Origin: Thermoleophilia bacterium
GTDB taxonomy: Bacteria; Actinomycetota; Thermoleophilia; Gaiellales; F1-60-MAGs149
DNA length: 6,643 bases
Direction: 5' to 3'
Assembly: GCA_016462095.1 (NCBI GenBank)
Contig: JAEMTW010000105.1
Coordinates: 1-6,643, forward strand
A program made the position numbers and the translations under genes. The notes under the pieces are model-generated. The model searched no databases, was not told the DNA's origin, and saw only the letters and a program-made list of their open reading frames with translations. Positions 1 to 6,228 of the stretch are shown here, one piece after another. Position 1 is the stretch's first letter; every line of letters starts with the position of its first letter.

Positions 1-669
1 CCACAACTGCTCGACCGTCGCCATGCTCTTGACCTGCTCGCCACCAGGGAGCACGATGCGCTCCCCCAGCTCGGGGACGCGATCGGCAACCGGCGCGTCG
101 ACGACGAAAAAGGCACGGCGCTCGCCGACGAGTTCGGCGATTCGGTCGAGCGCGCCGGCCCGCACGATCCCCGCGTCGCGACAGGCAATCGCTGCCACGG
201 TCGGCGGTGCTGCCGCGTCAACGATTGCGTCGGCCGCCGTCGCGTAGAGGCCTTCACGTTGATGCTGAAGATCGGAGAAGCGGTGGTGGTTGACGGCGAG
301 CGGTCGATTCTTCGCGCCACCGTCTGCTTCGACGCGTGCCCACAGCACCTCGGAGGGCGCGTCGAGCCACAGCACGCGTGCGTGCTCGGCCAGCAGTCGC
401 CGCGTGCCCGGTCGGGTGAGTGCGCCGCCACCCGGCGCGATCACGCCGGCTGCACCGCTCGTGATCAGCTCGCTGAGGACGGACTCTTCAAGCTCGCGAA
501 AGGCCTCTTCACCCTCGGCGAAAAGGTCGGGAATCGAGCGCGCTGAGCGCCGTTCGATCTCGCGATCGACGTCGATAAAGTCAGCGCCCTTGAGCGCAGC
601 TAGTTCGGTCCCGACCGTCGTCTTGCCCGCGCCCATGAAGCCGACAAGGACGTCGGGGCGCGCGCTCAC
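1..669 (-). CDS. aroKB: Bifunctional shikimate kinase / 3-dehydroquinate synthase (AroK-AroB fusion), 3' part outside window
   Basis: Translating the minus strand from a GTG at 669 gives 223 residues open to base 1, so the gene runs out of the window. Residues 1-155 are a shikimate kinase, which phosphorylates shikimate with ATP in the cytoplasm. Visible motifs are Walker A GFMGAGKTT (10-18), the DVD pair (D33, D35), the substrate arginine R58 in AFRELE, the glycine run 80-82, the lid arginine R122 in NRPL, and R138 in QREGLY. After a short linker, residues from about 160 fit the N-terminus of 3-dehydroquinate synthase (AroB): FFVVDAPVADRV, then LPGGEQVKSMATVEQLW, the family's GE..K pattern with a conserved leucine/tryptophan end. 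AroB makes 3-dehydroquinate from DAHP, so the fusion joins pathway steps 2 and 5. The GTG start overlaps the aroC stop as GTGA, indicating translational coupling. The kinase is certain; AroB rests on about 60 residues. Confidence 0.9.
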   Translation of the reverse strand, partial: MSARPDVLVGFMGAGKTTVGTELAALKGADFIDVDREIERRSARSIPDLFAEGEEAFRELEESVLSELITSGAAGVIAPGGGALTRPGTRRLLAEHARVLWLDAPSEVLWARVEADGGAKNRPLAVNHHRFSDLQHQREGLYATAADAIVDAAAPPTVAAIACRDAGIVRAGALDRIAELVGERRAFFVVDAPVADRVPELGERIVLPGGEQVKSMATVEQLW

Positions 670-1859
670 GGGGCCGCCGGCGACCAGGGGATGCGCGACA
701 GGTAATGCTGGTGGGCGGCCACGAGATCGCCGATCGCGTCGCCACCAAACTTCTCTTTGGCGGCCCGCGCCAGTTCGAAGGCGATGACGGCCTCCGCGAC
801 CACTGCAGCAGCCCAGATCGCCGTCGTATCCGACCGCTCGACCAATGCTTCGGCTGGCTCGTGCGTATCGAGCGTCGCGGTCTTGAGTGGCTTCATCAAC
901 GTCGGCAGCGGCTTCATTGCGATGCGCACGATGACGGGCTCACCATTCGTCATACCACCCTCAAGCCCACCGGCTCGATTGGTCTCGCGGCGATAGCCAT
1001 TGTCGTAGTGCAATTCGTCGTGGACCTTGCTGCCTCGCAAGGTCGCGTTCTCCCAGCCCTCACCAATCTCGACGGCCTTCATGGCCTGGATCGAGAGGGC
1101 AGCGCCCGCAATGCGAGCATCGAGCCGAAGCTCTTCGGAGGCGTACGAGCCGAGCCCTGGGGGGCAGCCAAAGGCGCGCACTTCGATAATCCCGCCGAGC
1201 GTGTCCTGATCCTTCTTGGCCTGCTCGATCTCGGCCACCATCTTGGCGTCGGTGTCCGCATCGATGCAGCCGACTTGGCGATCGCTGAGGACGTCGAAAT
1301 CTTTGGCGGTCAGTGCCGCGTTGGGCGCCGTCGCGACAGAGCCCACGCGCACCACGTGACCGTGGACGCTAATCCCGATCGCGTCGAGCAGGTCTTTGCA
1401 CATCGCGCCGACGGCCACGCGCGCAGACGTCTCGCGGGCCGAGGCGCGCTCGAGCACGTCACGCACATCGGGGAGCTCGTACTTCATGACGCCCGACAGG
1501 TCGGCGTGGCCAGGGCGCGGCACAACGACGGTGCGTGTGCGGCGGGCCGCAACCTCGGCGAGTTCCTCTTCCGTCACGGCCCAAGCGCTTTGGGCTGCTC
1601 CCCAGTTGGCGTGATCTCGGTTCTCGACGATCAGGCTGACGGGACCACCGATCGTGCGACCGTGTCGCATACCACCAAGAATTGTGGCCTCATCCGTTTC
1701 GATCGACTGGCGCGGCGAACGTCCATAGCCGGCCTGGCGACGAGCCAGATCGCGCTGCAGGCGGTCACGGTCGACGTGGATGCCCGCGGGCAGGCCACTG
1801 AGGATCGCAACGATGCCGGGACCATGCGACTGGCCAGAGGTGACGAAGGAGAGCGTCAT
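666..1859 (-). CDS. aroC: Chorismate synthase
   Basis: A 397-residue protein that converts 5-enolpyruvylshikimate-3-phosphate to chorismate using reduced FMN, the last shikimate step. Family blocks are in order: SHGPG (11-15), RPGHAD (115-120), LERASARET (136-144), the PPGLGSY loop (233-239), IQAMKAVEIGEGW (257-269), NRAGGLEGGMTNG (294-306) and ERSDTTA (341-347). The length suits the Gram-positive-type enzyme. The frame stays open upstream to an ATG at 1919, but I chose the ATG at 1859: homologues begin about here, the extra 20 residues resemble no AroC sequence, and a -10-like TACCCT lies inside them. A weak GGGA precedes the start. The N-terminal block reads GQSHG where most family members have GESHG. 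The gene is first in an operon with aroKB (4-base overlap) and is divergent from fbpA. Confidence 0.96.
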   Translation of the reverse strand: MTLSFVTSGQSHGPGIVAILSGLPAGIHVDRDRLQRDLARRQAGYGRSPRQSIETDEATILGGMRHGRTIGGPVSLIVENRDHANWGAAQSAWAVTEEELAEVAARRTRTVVVPRPGHADLSGVMKYELPDVRDVLERASARETSARVAVGAMCKDLLDAIGISVHGHVVRVGSVATAPNAALTAKDFDVLSDRQVGCIDADTDAKMVAEIEQAKKDQDTLGGIIEVRAFGCPPGLGSYASEELRLDARIAGAALSIQAMKAVEIGEGWENATLRGSKVHDELHYDNGYRRETNRAGGLEGGMTNGEPVIVRIAMKPLPTLMKPLKTATLDTHEPAEALVERSDTTAIWAAAVVAEAVIAFELARAAKEKFGGDAIGDLVAAHQHYLSRIPWSPAAP

Positions 1860-1869
1860 TTGTTCCCAC

Positions 1870-1875
1870 AGGGTA
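1870..1875 (-). promoter_or_regulatory. Candidate -10 box for the aroC-aroKB operon
   Basis: TACCCT on the minus strand matches the TANNNT form and ends 10 nt before the chosen aroC ATG, implying a leader of only a few nucleotides. The same hexamer occurs at fbpC. No convincing -35 is visible, so this is a suggestion based on spacing alone. Confidence 0.3.
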
Positions 1876-1946
1876 TCGCGGCAGGCGGCCTTCGGTTCCG
1901 CTTGCGAACGTGCGCGCATCGGTGCGTGGTCAGATTTGACGAATTG

Positions 1947-1962
1947 ATTAGGTTGCCCTAAT
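1947..1962. promoter_or_regulatory. Operator-like inverted repeat, box 1 (upstream of fbpA)
   Basis: ATTAGG-TTGC-CCTAAT is a perfect 6-bp inverted repeat around a 4-bp centre, about 71 bp before the fbpA start in the aroC/fbpA divergent intergenic region. The arms TTAGG/CCTAA equal the outer arms of the DtxR/IdeR iron box (TTAGGTTAGGCTAACCTAA), but the centre is 4 bp instead of 9. With boxes 2 and 3 at the same transporter, an iron-dependent repressor of the DtxR superfamily is the best guess. The repressor gene is not in the window. Confidence 0.6.
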
Positions 1963-1977
1963 GTGGCTCCGAGCGTC

Positions 1978-1996
1978 CCCTTAGGGCGCCCTTAGG
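1978..1996. promoter_or_regulatory. Operator-like repeat, box 2 (on the fbpA promoter)
   Basis: TTAGG-GCGC-CCTTA (1981-1994) is the box 1 pattern with one arm mismatch and a perfect 10-bp core, AGGGCGCCCT (1983-1992). It also lies within a direct repeat of CCCTTAGG (1978-1985 and 1989-1996), set one helical turn apart (11 bp). It starts 33 bp, about three turns, after box 1 and sits directly upstream of a -10-like TAGATT. Bound protein would therefore cover the spacer of that promoter. Role as a repressor site is inferred. Confidence 0.55.
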
Positions 1997-2002
1997 TAGA
2001 TT
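1997..2002 (+). promoter_or_regulatory. Candidate -10 box for fbpAB
   Basis: TAGATT fits TANNNT and would place transcription start near A2009/G2010, giving a leader of about 24 nt with a weak GGAA (2019-2022) as ribosome-binding site. It abuts box 2. The expected -35 region around 1974-1979 has no recognisable consensus. Confidence 0.35.
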
Positions 2003-2032
2003 CTTTTTAGTCAGAAACGGAACGATTACGCC

Positions 2033-3055
2033 ATGACCCGACGACACCTCCCCTTGCTGATCGCGCTCTTCAGCCTCACCGCGCTGATTGTCGGCGCCTG
2101 CGGCGGGTCAAACGAAAACAGCAAACTCGTCGTCTACTCTGGACGCGAACAAGAGCTCGTCGAGCCTCTCTACGCGCAGTTTACGAAGGACACAGGCATC
2201 GAGCTTGACGTTCGGTGGGGCGAATCGCCCGAACTGGCCGCCACCATTCGCGAAGAGGGCGACGCCTCCCCCGCCGACGTTTTCTACGCCCAAGATGCTG
2301 GCTCGATTGGGATCATTGATCCCCAGCTAGCCACGCTCCCACAAGCAGATCTCGAGCTCGTCCCTGCCCGCTACCGCGACACCGCCGGTCGGTGGGTCGG
2401 CGTGACCGGACGAGTTCGCGTGCTTACCTACAACACCGACCGCGTCCAAGGCGACGCGCTGCCAGCCTCCGTACTCGACCTCGCCAGCCCGGACTGGAAG
2501 CTCGGAGACGTCGGAGTCGCACCGACCAACGCCTCGTTCGTGGGCTTCGTCAGCGCCCTGCGCGAGACGATCGGCGACGAGCAGACGCAGGCATTTCTTG
2601 ATGGTCTCGCCCAGCACGCCAAGACGTTTCAGAAAAACGGCCAGATCGTCGATGCCGTCGCCACCGGCGAAATCGATACCGGTCTCGTCAACCACTACTA
2701 CCTGTACGAGAAGCTCGCGAGCGACCCGAACGCTCCGCTCGGGAACCACTACTTCGACCCAACCGACCCCGGCTCGCTCGTCAACGTCTCGGCCGTCGGC
2801 ATCCTCTCAACGAGCAAGCACAAGCAGGACGCAGAGACGTTCGTGAACTGGCTGCTCACCGAGGGCCAGGTCTTCTTCGCCAACGACGCGGCGGAGCGCG
2901 AGTATCCACTCAATAGCGCTCAACCGGGTCTCGAGCGCTCCGCCGAACTGCCACCGCTCGCAGAGCACCTTGGTCCCGATGTTGATCTCGCCAAGCTCGC
3001 CGACGACCTCGAAAACACGATCGCAATGATTCGCAAGGCTGGGCTCGTCAACTGA
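2033..3055 (+). CDS. fbpA: Ferric-iron ABC transporter substrate-binding lipoprotein
   Basis: A 340-residue solute-binding protein that captures ferric iron outside the membrane and delivers it to the FbpB permease. Residues 1-22 form a lipoprotein signal (RR, hydrophobic stretch, then lipobox VGAC), so the mature protein would be lipidated on Cys23. It opens with the family motif VVYSGREQELVEPLYAQF (33-50), followed by WGESPELAATIREEG (62-76) and SPADVFYAQDAGS (79-91). The adjacent tyrosines Y222-Y223 in NHYYLYE correspond to the tyrosine pair that ligates iron in FbpA/FutA proteins; Y225 is close by. Length matches the family. It is the first gene of an fbpA-fbpB unit, and two operator-like boxes precede it. 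The iron assignment rests on the tyrosines and neighbours; a related oxyanion or thiamine substrate is less likely. Confidence 0.93.
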   Translation: MTRRHLPLLIALFSLTALIVGACGGSNENSKLVVYSGREQELVEPLYAQFTKDTGIELDVRWGESPELAATIREEGDASPADVFYAQDAGSIGIIDPQLATLPQADLELVPARYRDTAGRWVGVTGRVRVLTYNTDRVQGDALPASVLDLASPDWKLGDVGVAPTNASFVGFVSALRETIGDEQTQAFLDGLAQHAKTFQKNGQIVDAVATGEIDTGLVNHYYLYEKLASDPNAPLGNHYFDPTDPGSLVNVSAVGILSTSKHKQDAETFVNWLLTEGQVFFANDAAEREYPLNSAQPGLERSAELPPLAEHLGPDVDLAKLADDLENTIAMIRKAGLVN

Positions 3056-4650
3056 GCCAATCGCCCGCAGGCGCAGGCCGCCGGAAGTTGCTGCTGCTTG
3101 CAGCACTTCCGGCGCTGCTCATTGCGATCGCTCCGATCGTGTACCTCGTCGCGCGCGCGACTGCGGGTGGCGGTCTGCAATCACTTGAGGTCAGCACGAT
3201 TGGTCCCGCCACCATTCGCACCTTTGTGCTGGCCATCCTCGTCGCCGTCGGCGCTGTGGGTATTGGCGTCCCACTCGCGGTGCTGACAATCCGAACGGAC
3301 CTTCCGCTGCGTCGAGTAGCCCTCGTTTTGGGTGCACTCCCGCTGGTGATTCCCAGCTATGTCGGCGCACTCGCGCTGCTCGGCGCACTTGGACCACGCG
3401 GACTGCTCGCCCAGGCCCTCGAACCGCTCGGCGTGTTTCGCCTCCCCACGATCGACGGCCTGCTCGGCTCGACAATCGTCCTCGTGCTGTTTACCTATCC
3501 CTACGTCTTGCTGTTGACAGCGGCGGCGCTCCGCCGCGTCGACCCCGCTCTCGAGCAGGCAGCTCGCGGTATGGGGCGTGGGTCGCTCGACACGTTCGTA
3601 CGCGTCACACTCCCCCAAATCCGCTCGGCCGTGATCGCGGGCGCGCTGCTCGCCGCCCTCTACGCCATGAGCGACTTCGGCGTTGTCAGCCTGCTGCGCT
3701 GCACGACCCTCACCCGCGAGGCCTTCCTACGCTACGACGCTCTCTACGATCCGGCCGGTGCCGCCGCCGTCGGGCTGGTCTTGGCAGCGCTTGCCCTGTT
3801 GATGGTCGGCGCAGAGCAGTGGACCGTTCGCGGCTCGACGATTGCTGCTCGACGTCGTGTGCGCGCACGCGACGCGACCACTCCCCTCGAACTCGGACGG
3901 ACTGCCCGGCTGGGCGCGAGCGCCTTCGTCATCATGATCATCAGCCTGGCGCTGATTCTCCCGCTCGCGATTCTGATCTGGTGGGCGCTCACGTTGATCG
4001 GCGACGCGAGCCTGCTCACTCAACTCGTGGACGCGCTGCCCGCTGCCGCCAACGCAATCGGCGTCTCCACCGCTGCAGCAATCGTCTGCCTCGTCTTAGC
4101 TCTGCCGGTCGCAGCGCTCGTCACGCGCTCTTCGGGAAGGCTGCCGCGCTGGATCGAGAGCGTCTCCTACGTTGGCTACGCGCTACCAGGGATCGTGGTT
4201 GGCCTCGGCCTCGTGTTCTTTGCAATTCGCACCGCACCGTTTCTGTATCAGACAGTCGCGCTGGTCGTCCTCGCCTACGTCGTCCGTCTCTTACCCCAGG
4301 CGATCAGCGGTGCACGAAGTGGCTGGGAGCGCGTCGATCCCCGCTTCGAACAGGCCGCGCGCGGCATGGGTCGCTCGGCATCCGGGACGCTCTTTCGGGT
4401 GACGCTGCCGCTCGCGGCTCCCGGAGTTCTAACCGGGGCGGCACTCGTAGTATTGACAGCGATCAAAGAGTTGCCGGCCACGCTCCTGCTGCGTCCCAAC
4501 GGGTTCGAGACTCCCGCCACGATCATCTGGCAGAAGACCAACGTCGCCGAGTACTCGTCGGCGGCGATACCGGCGTTGCTGCTGATCGCGATCTCGGCGA
4601 TCCCCGTCTACTTCCTGCTGATTCGCCCAGAGGCGCGGCCGCACCCCTAG
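3052..4650 (+). CDS. fbpB: Ferric-iron ABC transporter permease, two fused halves
   Basis: A 532-residue integral membrane protein with about 12 predicted helices, forming the channel for iron received from FbpA. It consists of two homologous halves, each with the EAA loop that contacts the ATPase: EQAARGMG at 168-175 and again at 433-440, followed by FVRVTLP and LFRVTLP. The DFGVVSLL motif (208-215) and KELPATLLLRP (472-482) are typical of FbpB/ThiP-like fused permeases. The frame has no ATG or GTG near its start. I place the start at CTG 3052, inside the fbpA stop (CTGA), giving MSQSPAGAGRRK, a polar, basic lead into helix 1. The alternative TTG at 3088 has a GGAAG directly against it and would remove these positive charges. 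Coupling to fbpA is therefore likely. The TAG stop overlaps the fbpC stop. Function is firm; the start is inferred. Confidence 0.93.
   Translation: MSQSPAGAGRRKLLLLAALPALLIAIAPIVYLVARATAGGGLQSLEVSTIGPATIRTFVLAILVAVGAVGIGVPLAVLTIRTDLPLRRVALVLGALPLVIPSYVGALALLGALGPRGLLAQALEPLGVFRLPTIDGLLGSTIVLVLFTYPYVLLLTAAALRRVDPALEQAARGMGRGSLDTFVRVTLPQIRSAVIAGALLAALYAMSDFGVVSLLRCTTLTREAFLRYDALYDPAGAAAVGLVLAALALLMVGAEQWTVRGSTIAARRRVRARDATTPLELGRTARLGASAFVIMIISLALILPLAILIWWALTLIGDASLLTQLVDALPAAANAIGVSTAAAIVCLVLALPVAALVTRSSGRLPRWIESVSYVGYALPGIVVGLGLVFFAIRTAPFLYQTVALVVLAYVVRLLPQAISGARSGWERVDPRFEQAARGMGRSASGTLFRVTLPLAAPGVLTGAALVVLTAIKELPATLLLRPNGFETPATIIWQKTNVAEYSSAAIPALLLIAISAIPVYFLLIRPEARPHP
4647..4650. other. 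Shared palindromic stop of convergent fbpB and fbpC
   Basis: The four bases CTAG hold both stop codons: TAG on the plus strand (4648-4650, fbpB) and TAG on the minus strand (4649-4647, fbpC). They form the core of a CCTAGG palindrome (4646-4651). No hairpin terminator can fit between the genes, so transcripts probably overlap at their 3' ends. Confidence 0.95.
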
Positions 4651-5702
4651 GTGGGAGGCGTGTCCCAGGCAACGGGCACGAGCGCGGCGTGGCCGGGTTG
4701 GGGATCGATCCGCACACGATCACCAACGTCCACCATGTCGATGCTTGGACGATGAGCCCAGGTGAGCGAACCGTCGGACAGCCGCAACCCGTAGACGACG
4801 TCGTGACCGCGGAAGTCGCGCGATTCGACCACGGCCGACCCGGTTTGGTCTCGCGCCACCCCGACCAGCTCGGGGCGAATAAAGACGCGGACGGGGCCAA
4901 CGACGCTACCGAGCAGCGCAAACGCGCCGAGCGCAGTGTCCACATGATCGCCGCGACCAACCCCCTCGACGACGTTGGCGCGACCCATAAAATCGGCCAC
5001 CTCGCTACAGAAGGGCTTGCGGTAGAGCACTTCGGGCTCGTCGACCTGCAGGATCTGTCCTGCGTGCATGACGGCGACACGATCGGAGATCGACAGCGCC
5101 TCCTCTTGGTCGTGCGTGACGAAGATGCAGGTGAGCCCCGTCTCGCGCAGCCGTCCGATGATCTCGGTGCGCACCTCATCGCGCGTCGTCTGATCGAGGC
5201 TCGCAAACGGTTCGTCAAGCAACACGAGCTCGGGCTCTTGGGCGAGGGCGCGAGCGAGGGCGACGCGCTGCTGCTGCCCTCCGGACAGTTCGGTTGGTCG
5301 ACGCTCAGCGAGCTCCTCGACGTCGAGCACTGCGAGCAACTGGCGGCCACGCGCAGCAGCATCTTTGCGCTGGGCCTTTGGCAATGCGAAGCAGACGTTC
5401 TCGACGGCTGTCAGATGAGGAAAGAGCGCGTAGTCCTGAAACACCATCGCCACGCGACGATCCTGTGGAGTGACCCACGTATCGCCACTGGCGACGACGC
5501 GTCCCTCGATGGTGACGGAGCCCAGATCCGGGCGAATGTGGCCGGCAATCAGGTTGAGCAGCGTCGTCTTGCCACAGCCAGAGGGACCGAGAATGCCAAG
5601 GATCTCACCGCTGTAGACCTCAAGCGAGACGCTCTCGAGCGCCACCACGGCGCCAAACCGACGCGTCACCGATTCGAGCTGGAGGCTGAGTGCTCTAGTC
5701 AC
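4647..5702 (-). CDS. fbpC: Ferric-iron ABC transporter ATP-binding protein
   Basis: A 351-residue ATPase that powers the FbpAB importer from the cytoplasmic face. Visible motifs: Walker A GPSGCGKT (39-46), Q-loop with VFQDYALFPHLT (87-98, Q89), signature LSGGQQQR (139-146), Walker B LVLLDE (159-164), D-loop SLD (168-170) and switch histidine H197 in THDQEEA. After FMGRANVVEG (238-247) the C-terminal 100 residues match a TOBE-like domain, as in FbpC/PotA-type ATPases. The start is GTG 5702; residues 7-30 give the usual first beta strands, so no upstream start is needed. The -10-like TACCCT lies 7 nt upstream, suggesting a leaderless mRNA, and coincides with operator-like box 3. The gene faces fbpB tail to tail instead of following it, an odd arrangement for an ABC importer. 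Iron specificity is taken from the neighbours. Confidence 0.93.
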   Translation of the reverse strand: MTRALSLQLESVTRRFGAVVALESVSLEVYSGEILGILGPSGCGKTTLLNLIAGHIRPDLGSVTIEGRVVASGDTWVTPQDRRVAMVFQDYALFPHLTAVENVCFALPKAQRKDAAARGRQLLAVLDVEELAERRPTELSGGQQQRVALARALAQEPELVLLDEPFASLDQTTRDEVRTEIIGRLRETGLTCIFVTHDQEEALSISDRVAVMHAGQILQVDEPEVLYRKPFCSEVADFMGRANVVEGVGRGDHVDTALGAFALLGSVVGPVRVFIRPELVGVARDQTGSAVVESRDFRGHDVVYGLRLSDGSLTWAHRPSIDMVDVGDRVRIDPQPGHAALVPVAWDTPPT

Positions 5703-5707
5703 ACATC

Positions 5708-5723
5708 GAAGGGTACCCTAAAT
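5708..5723. promoter_or_regulatory. Operator-like inverted repeat, box 3 (on the fbpC promoter)
   Basis: Read on the minus strand this is TTAGG-GTAC-CCTTC (5721-5708). One arm is intact, and it has a perfect 10-bp core, AGGGTACCCT (5710-5719), parallel to the AGGGCGCCCT core of box 2. It begins 6 nt before the fbpC GTG and contains the presumed -10 hexamer, so binding would block fbpC transcription. It also lies upstream of the divergent 155-residue gene. It probably binds the same regulator as boxes 1 and 2. Confidence 0.55.
5710..5715 (-). promoter_or_regulatory. Candidate -10 box for fbpC
   Basis: TACCCT on the minus strand fits TANNNT and ends 7 nt before the GTG at 5702, the spacing expected for a transcript beginning at its start codon. 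There is no Shine-Dalgarno sequence in that gap. No clear -35 is seen. Confidence 0.4.
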
Positions 5724-5747
5724 ATGCCGCTGAGGCCCCGTCTACGG

Positions 5748-5753
5748 CATGCT
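5748..5753 (+). promoter_or_regulatory. Candidate -10 box for the 155-residue membrane protein gene
   Basis: CATGCT is one base from the TANNNT form and ends exactly 7 nt before ATG 5761, with no ribosome-binding site between. The same spacing is seen at fbpC and at the gene starting at 6626. Weak on its own. Confidence 0.28.
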
Positions 5754-5760
5754 GTGACCC

Positions 5761-6228
5761 ATGAGCGCATGGCAAAACGACGGTGGCACCGAATTTACGC
5801 CTCGCCTGATCGCAGTCGTCTCGATCGTCGCGATCCTCGCGATTTCGATGGGCTTCGCCTCGGGAATGTACTTCGGCCGCTCCTCGTCCCCGAACCTGCA
5901 GACGTTGACCGACCAGGCACGCTCGACTGCCAAGGCAGTCACCGTCGAACTTGCTCCAGCCAAGCCGCTCTACGACAAGGCCGTGCCGGCTGGGACGATC
6001 GAGGATGTGACGGCCTATGCCGATGCGCAGGCGCGCATCATCCGGGCTCGCGCCAACCTGACCAACAGCCGCACCTCCCTGACAGCGCTGGCGCCCGGTA
6101 CGTATGGGCGGACGGTGGCCGCCTTCGACGCGCTGATCTCGGCAGCCGGTAAACCCGTGGCCGCTGCCGCCTTCGCTCGCCTCTTCCAGGCGACCCTCGA
6201 CGAACTCGCGATCCTCAGCGGCTCCTAG
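5761..6228 (+). CDS. Small membrane-anchored protein of unknown function
   Basis: A 155-residue protein I do not recognise. Residues 1-15 are polar, 16-39 form one hydrophobic helix ending in GMYFGR (with a GMYFG glycine pair), and 40-155 are rich in alanine, leucine, threonine and arginine with no cysteine, probably a helical domain outside the membrane. No known catalytic motif is visible. GC-rich third positions and a plausible N-in anchor support this frame over the longer opposite-strand frame at the same place. The gene diverges from fbpC across 58 bp that contain box 3, so it might share iron control, but its own promoter would lie beside the box, not under it. It ends at the foot of the 50-bp palindrome. 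A role in iron uptake would be guesswork. Confidence 0.72.
   Translation: MSAWQNDGGTEFTPRLIAVVSIVAILAISMGFASGMYFGRSSSPNLQTLTDQARSTAKAVTVELAPAKPLYDKAVPAGTIEDVTAYADAQARIIRARANLTNSRTSLTALAPGTYGRTVAAFDALISAAGKPVAAAAFARLFQATLDELAILSGS

Noticed and set aside
1860..1919. Twenty-residue N-terminal extension of AroC to an ATG at 1919
   Set aside because: Chorismate synthases start near the MTLSFVTSG segment, and a -10-like box lies within the extension.
705..1961. Plus-strand 418-residue open frame antisense to aroC
   Set aside because: It is a mirror of a well-supported chorismate synthase gene, has no recognisable domain, and its composition is the H/R/G/D-rich type produced by reading GC-rich genes backwards.
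1947..1996. Classical 19-bp IdeR/DtxR box or Fur box
   Set aside because: The arms match DtxR-type boxes, but the 4-bp centre is too short for the classical site, and no AT-rich Fur-type pattern is present. It is reported only as a DtxR-like variant.
3056..3087. A gap between fbpA and a TTG-started fbpB
   Set aside because: The permease frame is open across this stretch and encodes a sensible basic N-terminus, so it is treated as coding from CTG 3052.
3819..6152. Plus-strand 777-residue open frame
   Set aside because: It covers the end of fbpB in another frame, all of fbpC in antisense, and part of the 155-residue gene. Long stop-free antisense frames are expected in GC-rich DNA, and the translation shows no domain.
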